DNA of 64,000 nucleotides from Platycnemis pennipes. Lineage: Eukaryota > Arthropoda > Insecta > Odonata > Platycnemididae. The DNA is taken from contig OW121852.1 of assembly GCA_933228895.1 (NCBI GenBank), positions 100,585,544-100,649,543 of the forward strand. Direction: 5' to 3'. Shown here in pieces: positions 38,230 through 49,410 of this stretch; the stretch's first letter is position 1; each line of letters starts with the position of its first letter. Position numbers and translations under genes: made by a program. The notes beneath the pieces are model-generated. The model saw only the letters and a program-made list of their open reading frames with translations, did no database searches and was not told where the DNA came from.

Positions 38230-40520
38230 GCCTTTGTAAGACAACTTGAAGGTGTTATCGTTGTCATTTATCCTCAGAAACATCAGGATTATATTTTTTA
38301 ATGACATTAATTGCCCCTCCAGGACCAATTTGACTGTTAATTCCAAAAAAATTATTAAATTTTCATCAAATGACCCACAGTCCCTTGTAGCACATTTAGA
38401 TGAATTTAAAATGCATAACTATGATAGAATATTTCATGTAATTGGTGTTACAGAAACATGGCTACAACCATCGATTACCAATGATTTTGTGGCGCCAAAA
38501 TATTACAAATTTTTTGTGAATGACAGTGAAGGAAAGAGAAAGAGTATGGTGGGTATATATGTTTGGTAATCCCTTATAGCTAAAATTATTGAATCATCGC
38601 GAAACGTCTACTCTATCTAGCCATAACGCTCCAACTAAGTAGATTCCATTTTAAAATTCTACTGGGAATAGTCTACAGATCTCTCTAGGATACTGGAAAC
38701 TTTTTGGGCAATTTCATGGCAAATTATGGAGATACTTTTGTCATTTATGTACTAAGACTCTCTCCAAAAGAGATATAGTTTAAAAAATATTTTGCTCATG
38801 ACTATAAAAGGTAGTATTCAACTCATATTGGAAGGAAGCTTTTGATCCAAATGCTCCTATTTATGGAATCTATATAACCTTTCCCCCAATTCCTTGGATA
38901 ACATAAGAAATACAGCAAGTCATTAAAAAATATATTTATTCACAGAAGATACCAAGACCCAAGTGTCTTTTGCTCGTGTAAATAATAGAGAAGGCTACAA
39001 ACAATATAGTCAGGGCAAAAAACATTTGCTATAATAATCTTTTTTCCGGAAGCAAAGCATGTGGATACATATAAGGAGTTAAGACTTAATAAAAGCTAAC
39101 AAAGGTAATGTTTAAGCCATTCATATGAATTATAAGTAATTGATTTGCAGCAAAAAGCAATAACGGGGTCCAGTACACTTAACCGAAAGTTACGAGGAAG
39201 TAGCTTTTGATATATAATTCTTCTTCTCGCATTCCAGTAAACCTGGTGTCGTGAAAGCCTGTAGTAATACTATCTCCACTGCTTGAGTATACGATGAAAT
39301 ACGCTAAAAATTTATAAAAAAGCCACAGCCAATAGTGCTACCAACCCTTTTAAATAAACCAAGATCAAAGTGGCCAAATACCACCGGACCGAGTGACTAT
39401 CAACAATATGCAACTACAATATGTTCAGCAGCCAAAGTAATGGAGAGAATAGTTTACGATCAAATTAACAACCGCATTGGAAAACAAAACATTCTTCATT
39501 ATAGACAATCTGGTTTTCCTTTGATTTTAAAGTAAAACTAGACTTCAGCGCTCAAACTGTTGTCCTGGCCATGACGGATGATATACACCTAGCGATAGAT
39601 AACAAACAGCTGACCGTCCTTGTTCTCTTCGATTTTTCTAAAGCATTCACCTCAACGAATCACGCTCACTTACTGCGCAATTTAAAAGTATACATTTTAT
39701 TCCACAGAGTGATTGAATGGTTTCAATCTTACCTCACTATAAGAACACAAGCAGAAATTGCAAAAACGGAAAAATATCAATTTGAAGAAGCAGTGTTAAA
39801 AAATATCAATTTGAAGTGTAGAAGCAGGGATGGCTCAAGGCTCTGTTTCTCTTGCACATCATTGACCTCTGTACATCTCGAGAAAATTTTCAGTATTATT
39901 TGTACGCTGATGATATCCAAATTTGCCAGCATTCGACAGTAAAGAGCTTAGCGCTCACAATTTACAGTATAAACGCACGTCTTGGGCGTATAAATAAATG
40001 GGCGGAGATAGACCTTTTGAAATGAATTTACTGAAAACCTAACAAAGGCTATTATGATACGTAGCCGGTACATAATTACACAGATATTTTCATCAAGTTT
40101 CTACTACAAATTTAAAAAATAAAGTTATTCCCCATAAAGAGCATGTAAAAAATTTAGGGGTGAATCTCTTCATTGATAGAAATTTAGACTGGAAATTACA
40201 CTGTCAAAATAGCGTAAGTAAATTCTCTATAGTACGAGAGTCGATTGTAAATAGAATAATTATTCCACATTTTGACTACTGTTGTAGTGTGAAACCTAAT
40301 ATTCATGAGGAAAGAAACCAAGAATTACGTGTTGCAATGAATTCATCCGTAAGGTTTATACTTGATTTAAAACGATAGGGTCATATAACCAACGCATATG
40401 GGGAACTAACTTGGCAAAAAGAACGCCCAAGACGGCTCTACTTCTCCTTGATAACTGCTTATAAAATTTAAAAACTGGTATCTCTCCTTATTTTTCCAAA
40501 GAAGAAAGATAAAAGAATAT
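38230..40520 (+). mobile_element. CR1/jockey-like LINE, nearly complete but decayed
   Basis: Endonuclease remnant: DPQSLVAHLDEFKMHNYD and VIGVTETWL, with the ET catalytic motif, then a KSMVGIYV segment (about 38370-38570). RT region: DYQQYATTICSAAKVMERIV and QNILHYRQSGF, motif A VLFDFSKAFTSTNHAHLL (about 39600-39680) and motif C YYLYADDIQI (about 39895). The post-RT part includes IDRNLDWKLHCQNSVSK and IPHFDYC, ending near 40520. Domains are in the normal order, but stops and frameshifts occur throughout, and the linker between endonuclease and RT is eroded. It is a dead copy in sense orientation within the Pdfr intron. Confidence 0.75.
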
Positions 40521-40868
40521 CTAAATGTTCAGCTTGTCTGTGACAATAAATGTATAGTATATTATTTATAACTATTCTAAAACATTATTCAATGTCTTTT
40601 TGCTGCACATTAAAAATATAAATTAGCCATTCAGAGGAATACAGGCTAACTATGGCTAATATGTTTAACTAGAGTCTATTAATGCCATGCTGAATTAAGA
40701 GTAATTTAGAAATATTTAAGGAGGATTGGATATGCTGTTTAAAGAAAGAAGAACGCTTATAATTGGATATGAGACTAAGTGACGGTTAAAAAATTTCAAT
40801 ACAATACTTGAAAGATTTGTCATCAATTTCATAGTACTAGTTATTTTTAAACTGTTAAAGTTCATAGG

Positions 40869-41080
40869 GGGTCGTGGTGGACTAGTGAGTAGAGCACTGA
40901 GCTACTGACCGGAGGGTCCCGGGTTCAAATCCCGGGCAAGAGCCTTTCTGTACACCTCCGTCTAAAATCCTCGCGATTCGATTTTTTGCGTGTCAGGACT
41001 TAGTATGGGGTGAGCTCTACTCTCAACTATCACAACCAACCTTCGGGTTGAATCACAGAGTGAGTGAGTGAGAGTTCACC
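40869..41080 (+). mobile_element. tRNA-derived SINE
   Basis: The head has an A box (GTGGACTAGTGAGTAGAGC) and a perfect B box with its flanking stem (CCCGGGTTCAAATCCCGGG), then a body ending in GAGTGAGTGAGTGAGAG. The 5' and 3' ends of the tRNA-like part do not pair as an acceptor stem, so it is a SINE rather than a tRNA gene. Confidence 0.75.
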
Positions 41081-42539
41081 ACAATGGTTTTTATAGCGTT
41101 CGCATTTTTATGAACTACATAACGACGCACGATGTTTTTCTAAATATAACTCAGTCTTTTGAAACTGTCTGAGGGTTAAAACTTTCAGATAAAAAATAAT
41201 AAATAAGTAGTATTGAATTTTGTGCTCTCTTTCCTAAGGCCAGAGCACGTCAACTCACCGCACTATTCTGGAATTAACACCACAAATCCGAGGAACCTCA
41301 ATGCTGAGCCACTGAATGTAAAATGAACCGTTTGGTGGTAGCAGAAAAAAATTAACGGCGTTTGACATGTGAAACATAGCTGACACGTAAATGCCCATTT
41401 TTTATTATCCTCTGATACTCTACTCTTTCAATGTACAAGCAATTAAAAGGTGGAATTTGCGGCTTATCCGCTAAAGGGGCCTCTCCATCGGAGATAAATC
41501 GCCCTGGACTATCGTGCGGCTAATTAAGGAGGCTGGGGGGGTAATCACGAGTCGTTGAGTGTGCATCGTAATTATTTTTCAAGTACGTCGAAAAAATTTT
41601 AGGACCACATTTCATTAAAATACAACTAATTATATGGTACCGTACATGCCATTATGGTAACTATACAAGAAATGTACATTGTATTTTTTCCCTAATTAAA
41701 GCTATTTTGACTTGGTAGTCTATTGGTAGCTACTATTGATAGGTTTCGGCGTGATTTTCATTATGTTAATTAAGAAAGTTATGTTTAAATATTCTTTTTG
41801 CATCTTTTAGTCGGTGTCACACCGTGATATTCGTCAAAAGTCATTATAATAATATACCTAATATTTATTATTTTACATTTAAAAAAAATCTAAAATCTAT
41901 ATCTGTAAATGAGTTATCGAGTTATAACGAAATGTATCTCATGCACCATAAGGTTACGTGTTGATAAAGCGTCAGGCTACCAAAAAATAAAATCGGTAAA
42001 GCGCATTTTTTCACACTTTAAACCATAGGTATCACTTATAAGGACGCGTATATAAAGTTTCACGCAAAACTGTACGTAGGCAAAAATCGCTCCAGCCACC
42101 TTAAAGAATGTAAAGTGGATAGACGGTGAGTACGCCTCAAATTCCTCTCACACAAATCGTTAGCACTATATAATGCATAAATAAACTCTTCGCTTTTTTT
42201 TCAACCTCCCTCCCTTTGAAAAATAGGAATGAATCCTAAATCGGACTTGAAGTTATCCCCGAAGAATTTGCACCGAAAACGAACGAAAAAAAAGATGTGT
42301 TCAGCTGGAGGAAGGAAAAAGAAGGAAAAACATTGCGTGAGCACAAGGCGTATGCTTTTACCTCCCTCTCATTCCCACCCGAGTGGCCTGTTTGGCTTGG
42401 CTCCATATATTGAGTTTCGGGAAACAAAGCGGTTTCGAGCATTAAAGCGTAGCAGGAACAGCGGTGGAAGGAGTTCTTGAAATTCCCGCAGTGGCTGTTG
42501 AGTAAGTACGGGCGGACGGCCTCGGTATTCACGGCGGCG

Positions 42540-42579
42540 CACAGTGGTCGATTTTCGAGTATTAGAGGGACAAAATTAT
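42540..42579 (+). repeat. Left terminal inverted repeat of the Transib element, 23-RSS-like
   Basis: Heptamer CACAGTG 42540-42546, spacer 42547-42569 (23 bp), nonamer ACAAAATTA 42570-42578. The target duplication CGGCG lies at 42535-42539. Confidence 0.92.
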
Positions 42580-42904
42580 TTTTTCAATGTAATCGATCGA
42601 ATAGCCTTATTTTATTGGAAATTTCTGGAATTATAAACCTAAAAAGCAATAAAACATGAAAATATAGCATTAAAAAAGGGTTATGTGCATTGTTACCCAA
42701 GTTTCGTAGTTTGTGATATTTTCTAATAATTGGAGTAATGAAAGTTTCTGCATTGTTTTCAAATAAAAAAGAAATTATTTGCATTGCAATACACACTAAA
42801 CAAATATTAATACAGGTGTTCCATTCAATATTTGTACCAGTACCATGTTTTATTTCAAATTATTTAGTGCATAAAATATTTTACTCAATTTTATCACATT
42901 ATAT

Positions 42905-45049
42905 TCATTCACTCTCCGTATCCGTTGAGTCATTTCCTACATGTTCCGGAGTTTTTAATAAACTTATGACGGCACTAGGCAGTTGACTATACTTTTTATT
43001 TGGTAATTTCCTTAGGGCCGAAATTAATGGGTCGGAACTAGTTAATAATAGGTTCATTAAGCCTTGATTAGTGTCCCCTCTTGACATTTTTCGAGTGTGA
43101 TGTTCCCGGAAAGCTCTACATTCCTTGTGCCTTGCCTCTTGCACATCCTCTGATAATTGGCCAATTGGTAAAACCATGCTTTCAATCACGTCTGCTACAT
43201 GGATCAACATTTTATGGACACTAGTGGGCATGTAAAACCACTGATAAAGGCTAACATATAGCAGAGCAGTGTCATGGGCATACTCTCTAAATGCTTCTAC
43301 GTTGAGGCCATATCCACTTGATATGGCTTGCAAAATAACGGAGAACCGTTCAATCAACTTCTCATCAACTCCAGTAATTTCCGCCGCTTTCCTTGGGTTG
43401 TCAAAGAATCGGCGAGAGGTGTTTCCATCGTTGGTAGTTCCACACCCTTGTTTTACTACATCGACTAGGAGGCCCATTTCCGATCTAAACCTATTTGTTA
43501 CTTCTGTTTTCCTTAACTGATAAGCATCTTTTACTCTCTGACTTCCACGGACTTGCCATTTCTGAATTTTTAGCCTGTAAGATATATGCAAGACAAACTC
43601 GAAAAATCGAATACGAGCATGCAACGTAGATAAGCCAAAGTTAAATGCTGCAGTATTTACAGGTTGTTTTTTTAACAATTTCAAAATATTTCATTTCTTT
43701 TGGAGAAGCACCACAAATGTAGCACACTTGAGATGATAAATTATTCATCAAAGAGTTGCAGACTTTTCCATCTATCATTGTATTTAACAGCAAATACTTA
43801 ATAACAATGATTTTATTTCCTATGGTTAATTTAGTAGGCGTCAAATTAGCTATTTTCTTCTCAATGTGGTAGATTTCTTCTCTAATTTTCTCAGGAGTTT
43901 CCTTCACAAATTGAAGTCGAATTGTATGCAAAATCTTATGGAGGACGTCCTTGGATTTTGCCACATAATTAATTTTTGATTTGTTTCTTTTTGCTCAAGT
44001 TGAAGCTGTAAAGGAACTATTGACGTCAAAAGAACATCGGAATCTGATGAATGCTGATTTTCGGAAAATCTTTGCTTATAAAGGGAGTGCCCTGAACTGC
44101 CGTCGCATCCCCATTTATGACTCATTTGAAAGTATACTTTGTCATATCCGCGGCAAAACTGAGTAAATACGGCGTTTAGTACTTTCATCAGACGCATTGC
44201 TGTATGGTCTAATAAATTTTGTAATTTAACCTCCGCTAACGTTTCTGATACAGTGAACGATTCCTGTATAGGGTAGCACTCGATTTTTGCCTTTAAAACT
44301 GAGCAGTAGGAAGGATAAATATCAAAATTTCTTTCTTTAGCTCCCTTCTGCATAGCAATATATTGATGTTTAGTTAATTTCAATTCTACCATTAATGCTA
44401 AAACTTCCTCAGGGGAATAGGGTTTCGAGGTGGAAGAATTAAATGGGTTTTCACATACTTTTTTAATTACTTTCACTGAACGAGGGCTTTTCGTTGTAGC
44501 ACTTTTTATGATTTGTGTTACATTTCCTTTGCCAGTTGAAGTAAAGCTAGATTGCGCAGCTAAAGCAAGTTCTTCAGGGCTTCGAGATTGTACAAGAGTT
44601 TCAATCTTTCTTCTCTTAGATTTTGAGCTGCAAGAAGAGAAAAATTTCTTTGGGCGGCCTACCTTATCCCCTAAGCTTATTTCGAGAGGCAATGGTGACT
44701 GTTGTTGTGCACTTAAGTTCACATCAAGCCACTTTGAGTACTTTACCAGGAACTTTGCCGAACTCCTGCCACATGCCTTCTAGCGTAGTAGAAAATTATT
44801 CTAAAAATGTTTGATTCGTTCTTTCAGTAAGTAATTCTCTTCTATATCACAATTGTCAGATACTATCTTTTTAAATGCAAAATTGATTAACTGCGCTGTT
44901 GTCTGCGGTGATTTTGATGTTCCAGTGAGATTATTTTCTCTCTTAAATTCAAATATGTATCGGCGCCGAATTGTGCGCACAGCTCCTGAAAACAAGGGTA
45001 ACGTTATTTGGTGGGAGTGGGCAGAATCATTGCTATTATCATTGAACAA
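42905..45049 (-). pseudogene. Transib/RAG1-like DDE transposase, broken by two stops and two frameshifts
   Basis: Read leftward from 45049, about 715 codons. The N-terminal part includes ENYLLKERIKHF, then VGRPKKFF and KSKRRKIETL. The first catalytic Asp lies in KWGCDGSSGHS. The probable second Asp is in MIDGKVCNSL, just before the zinc-type CYICGASPKEM. Then come FNFGLSTLHARIRFFEFVLH, KWQVRGS, TNDGNTSRRFF and MPTSVHKMLIH. The catalytic Glu lies in PIGQLSEDVQEARHKECRAF, aligning with RAG1 Glu962. So all three DDE residues seem retained. Breaks are TAG codons at 44803-44801 and 44782-44780, a frame change near 43915 (after SSIRFCIQFDF) and another near 43675 (between KEMKYFEIV and LLKKQPVNTAAFNFG). 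The gene fills the Transib element and is inactive as it stands. Confidence 0.88.
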
Positions 45050-45568
45050 CTTACTAACGGTTACATTTGTAATATCAGGAAGTGTAGCGTGCTATCTCGA
45101 GAAGACTTGTTAGTGGGCCGAATTCTAACAGCATATTACACAACATAAGATCCTAGTTACACTCACGTAGCACGGTATTGTACCATACATTTCATTGGGA
45201 ACTTTAACAACATTACTATTAAGTATTTACCTGAAACATCGCCTTCCATAATGACCGAACAGTCAACCAAAAATCACGCGTCACAGAAAATTATATGAAG
45301 ACACTTCAAGATTACTTTACCTTCAAGTTTGTTGATATTTTATTTGCATTAGTAATTTCGTTGCTTGGTTTATTTTATTGTTGAAAAATTATGTTTCATT
45401 TCTTAAATTCAAGTAAATTTTACTTGGTTTGGAGATGCCTGTCCTTCAATCATAACTTTTTTTGCTTTAGGAATTATGAAATATTTCCTTGAATAACCCA
45501 TTTGATAAATTTTTTTCTAATTGGCGTAAACTGCTGACTGATAATACAAATAAATAATGTATAATTAA

Positions 45569-45593
45569 TATACATATATACATACATACATAA
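45569..45593. repeat. (CATA)n/(TA)n microsatellite
   Basis: Alternating ATAC/ATAT units inside the 5' non-coding part of the Transib element. Confidence 0.75.
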
Positions 45594-46170
45594 AATAACA
45601 ATGTTTTATATGCCAGATACTACTCTCGAATTAGAAATCTCTTCGCAAGATGGCGTGCACGGCTCCTGGAAAATAAGAATAACTTCTTTCGGCGCAAGTA
45701 GGCGCAAATACCGCTATTACTGGTTCATAGATAACTGTTGAAGGATTGAAGTGCACCACTATTTTACGTGAAACCTCGTGAAACTTTTTTTGTACGTCAA
45801 CTCTAAAAATCAATTGTGCAAAAATTAATAATTATTTGTAATGAATTGTTCAGCGATACTTATAACACCCAACCTTGCAAATTTTCTCAAATATTAATTT
45901 ATGATTACCCACCAGAAACAATCCTCTCTGTTTAGTGTGAAGGTTTTCAAAATATCACTCAAACTCGAACCAATATACCCTCCGAAATTGATGGGTGCGC
46001 TGTGACCACGGAGTGTGACTAGAGGCTCAGAAATTAATTCTTCCACTTCAATGTATCGCTACCGTTGAAAAAACTAACATTTTCGGTGTAATTTCTTCTT
46101 CATAGCACTTGTTGGTTCATTAGCTACGTACTAAACACAATTACACATTAATACAAGGAACTTGCATTTT

Positions 46171-46210
46171 ATACTTTTGTCCCGCTAAATCAGTGAAATC
46201 GACCACTGTG
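46171..46210 (-). repeat. Right terminal inverted repeat of the Transib element, 23-RSS-like
   Basis: Read on the - strand: heptamer CACAGTG 46210-46204, 23-bp spacer, nonamer ACAAAAGTA 46180-46172. The target duplication CGGCG lies at 46211-46215. Confidence 0.92.
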
Positions 46211-48579
46211 CGGCGGGGGAATACTCGAGCCGAGATTGACGGGCACGGGAGAAAGGGGTCGTGAGAAAGTCGGGTCGGGTTTAGGATTACCACAACTTCG
46301 AGGTAGGCAAGTCGACTTCCAGAGCAGAGCGGTATTTTTTTACACTGGTATGTTCACAGACTTCTCGGGATGGAACCTTAAATGAAAAGTTACACTTTCC
46401 GGATGCAATCTTGGGAAAGCGCATTCTAACTCACAAATCGTATTTCGAATAATATACGATTTTAGAAACGTCAACCGCGATTCCTTTATGATTGAGGTTC
46501 GCATCTTTGATATCATAGTCGATAGACAATTTTTAAAAATTCATTCCAATCATGTGTTTTCACGAAGGTTGCTGTTCAAATTGGCATTTTTTATGCTTTA
46601 TAACAGCGTCAAGTTTGAAACATCAGCACAGCACTCATTTTATTTCTCAACTTGCTTTAAATACGCAAGTCACTGTGCTTTAAAATGTATGTAACAATGG
46701 ATTTGGACACGTATGTCGATAGCACAAGAAAATATAAAAAGTCAGTTGACAAGTTCACAATAAAAGTTCACAGAAGGCTTGTTTACGTCAAATGGTTGAT
46801 ACTGCGGCAAAAGAAAGGCCACCGTTTCATATGATCGCCTCTTCAAAAGCGCAAAGAATTCCTCCCACACCTCTGGCGGGTAGACCCTTTGCCAATGCTC
46901 CCTCATCATTAATTAATCTTTCCTCCATCTTAATTGCCTCTTTATGTCCCTTGGCCAGTTCATCGTCCCTTTTGTTGCAGAAATCCCGTAGATTACCAAG
47001 CGTATTGCTCACGTCAACTCTCTCTTCAAGTTTTGATTTTTTTTCAGACAGATTTGCACATTTATTTCTTACTTGCCATCATCACCAAAAATAGAGTCAA
47101 AATGCTGCCGAATAAATAGTTTGCTTTGCGATTTCCTGTACATGAGATAATTAAATTGACACCCTACCAATAATAAAGAGTCCTTTAGTCGGAGAAGGTT
47201 TTATTTTTAGTTGCATCCCAGGCATCGCTAGTTTAATTATATTCGCGGCTAGTGAAAAAAAAAATTGGCATATCACTTAAAATTGAGAATGTAAGTTTGT
47301 AGGGGCTTACTTTTTAACCGACTCTCATGGCAAAAACAATCCTACCCTTGAATTCATACTTCGATATTGCATACCTCTTAGGGTTCCTTCGGAAATCCGT
47401 AATCAGAAATACACATCAAATTTTCGAAGAGCGAGTCGAGGACAGAGATTAAAGAAAGTAGGCTGCCGCCGCAAATGAAACCGTTAGGCCATATCGACGT
47501 CAAGTTGGGACAGGTGCAGGAAATTATCAACCCTCATGTTGGTCAGATATGGATTTGCAAGCAAAGACCAGGTCCCTCTTCATCCACATTTATTCATTAC
47601 GAGCGAAATCCCCTCCCTTCGTCCGTAATCCTCCATCCCTGTCGTTAGTGCGCCCAATCACTGTCCTGATTCACTCACAAACTCACGTACACGCCAAAGC
47701 AAACGATGTGTGAGTGCGGAACACCCATCCTAAATCACTCCTCTCCCATCCACTCCCTCTCCCTAATTACGCTTTCTGTGATTTCCGGTCCAATTTACTT
47801 CACCATTAAATATACTGCGGAGCTCTGGTTACTGTTGACGTCTACATGATGCTTACATTTTCTCTCGCTCACCGCTCAACTAATTTGCAGATATGTCATC
47901 AGCTTATAAAGAATTGAAGGTAAAATACGGACTTCGAATGGCGTACTAGAAACTATTTAAGAGTATCCATGAAAAGTATCTTCTTTACGGCAGAGTTAAA
48001 TTGAAATAAATAACAAATTTCATATCTATCGATTACAATTATCCAAATATCTTAATACTTTTAGGTTTAAATCTGATTTTTGTTGATTTTCATCACTCAA
48101 GTGGACACCAGTTCCAATTTTTTATTTACTATATATGTCTATTTTACCTCTTATTAATACCATATTATGACAGAATATTGAATAAAGTACGGTAATGCGG
48201 CTGTAAGTTAAGAGAATATTTAAAACTACTGTGCATTCATTATTAAAGGCTTGTTCGCATACGTTAATGAGAATTAATCAAAAATAAATGATAATTTCTT
48301 TCCATATATTTAACTCATTTTCTTTGAAACCAAAATAATTACGGTGATCTTTTTTTTAGTACAAGGGAATTTATTATGGCTACCCTTTTTCAGTTTTTCT
48401 ATTGTTAGGTCGTTAGTAGAAGCATGATATGCTATTCACTCGGTCAAAATGGGTTGCTTGGAGCGTAATTTCTCTTATAACATGAAATAAGATGATAATA
48501 GAATTAATAAAATCGATTTAAATTTACATTAAGCGGTTACCTTGGCTTTGAGAGCCTAAAATAATACAAAATACATATA
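46211..48579. other. Mostly unannotated intron between the Transib element and a LINE
   Basis: Apart from the coding-like fragment at 46827-47070, no recognised gene or repeat. The first 70 bases are GC-rich and continue the insertion target seen left of 42535. Confidence 0.4.
46827..47070 (-). pseudogene. Possible coding fragment with coiled-coil character
   Basis: The - strand is open for about 80 codons after a TGA. It reads NKCANLSEKKSKLEERVDV, RDFCNKRDDELAKGHKEAIK, MEERLINDEGALAKGLPARG, and ends with a stop after CAFEEAII. The charged, Glu/Lys-rich helical look is unusual for the AT-rich surroundings and suggests an ancient exon or transposon ORF. I do not recognise the family, and there is no start codon near its beginning. 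It could be chance. Confidence 0.3.
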
Positions 48580-49410
48580 AGTCTTGTCTTACTCCTATCT
48601 TTTATCTTCAAGTTTTGGCCAAGATTCAAGCAAAGCTACCTAGTTTTTCTACAAAGTATGGGCAATTCTTAGACCATTAAGTCACTTGAAATCGTTTTAG
48701 AATCCCAAGCTTTGAATTCCAATCCACGTTGTCAAGGAACTTCTAAAAATCCGCAAAAGCAATTTTTTGTTCTCCATTCTCCATGTTCTTTTCAATGAGT
48801 AGACTAAGGCCCTACCTTGTACCCTCTCTCTTTGTGAATTCAAATTTGCCATCCTCCAGGTACTCTTCTGCGTTTCATTCTATTCTTTGGTAGATGATTC
48901 TTGGAAGTATCTTCGAGGCAAGTGTGCCCACACATATACTCTTAACATTTTCACGTTCTTCACCTTTCTTCTTTTAGGGAATATGGATGATGATTTTCTC
49001 CTCAAAATCCAATTCACTCGGTGAATTCTCGGTATCTCACCTGTTGATCACATGCCTCAGATTTAAACAAGTTGGTAAATTCTTCCCTTAAGCATTTTTA
49101 TTATCTCAGGAGAAATATCGTCAATACCACAAGATTTATTTAGCCCCAAGTCTGTTACTGATGCATCAAATTTCGATTTCAACACCGAGTCTCACATGCC
49201 ATCTTTTTTCATCATTTTCCTCTTCAACTACCGAAACTCATAGATTTATTCCGTTCCTTAAGTGCCGCTAGTATTCCTTCCATCCATTCACTTCAGGTTC
49301 AGTTAAAGGTTTACATTTTTGTCCCGAAAGGCGGCATCTTGCGGTCGTTCTTTGAAAAGGATAACCCTTTTATTGCCAGAAATAAATTGATTGTTAGAGT
49401 ATTATCAGCT
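48580..49410 (-). mobile_element. LINE fragment, middle of ORF2 into the reverse transcriptase
   Basis: Read on the - strand: a pre-RT stretch (WMEGILAALKERNKSMSF, then KCLREEFTNLFK), RIIYQRIE-like and EEYLEDGKFEFTKREGTR blocks, and RT motif A as AFADF-stop-KFLDNVDW. It stops at KIGVRQ near 48585. Motif A and the following GILKRF resemble the RTE-like family at 10.8 kb. Several stops and frameshifts; dead. Confidence 0.65.

Larger units (their letters stand above)
42540..46210 (-). mobile_element. Transib (RAG1-like) DNA transposon, complete ends, 3,671 bp
   Basis: Bounded by 40-bp inverted repeats (42540-42579 and 46171-46210; 32 of 40 positions identical, the outer 15 perfect: CACAGTGGTCGATTT). 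Both sides carry the 5-bp duplication CGGCG. Each end is a heptamer CACAGTG, a 23-bp spacer and a nonamer (ACAAAATTA left, ACAAAAGTA right), the known Transib arrangement that resembles a V(D)J 23-RSS. The broken RAG1-like transposase gene runs on the - strand at 42905-45049, leaving about 1.1 kb of 5' non-coding sequence up to 46170. The clean duplication implies a single insertion not rearranged since, and the pre-insertion site can be read by joining the flanks at CGGCG. Confidence 0.92.

Noticed and set aside
40869..40950. Functional tRNA gene
   Set aside because: A and B boxes are present, but the ends do not pair into an acceptor stem and an unrelated body follows. It is a SINE head.
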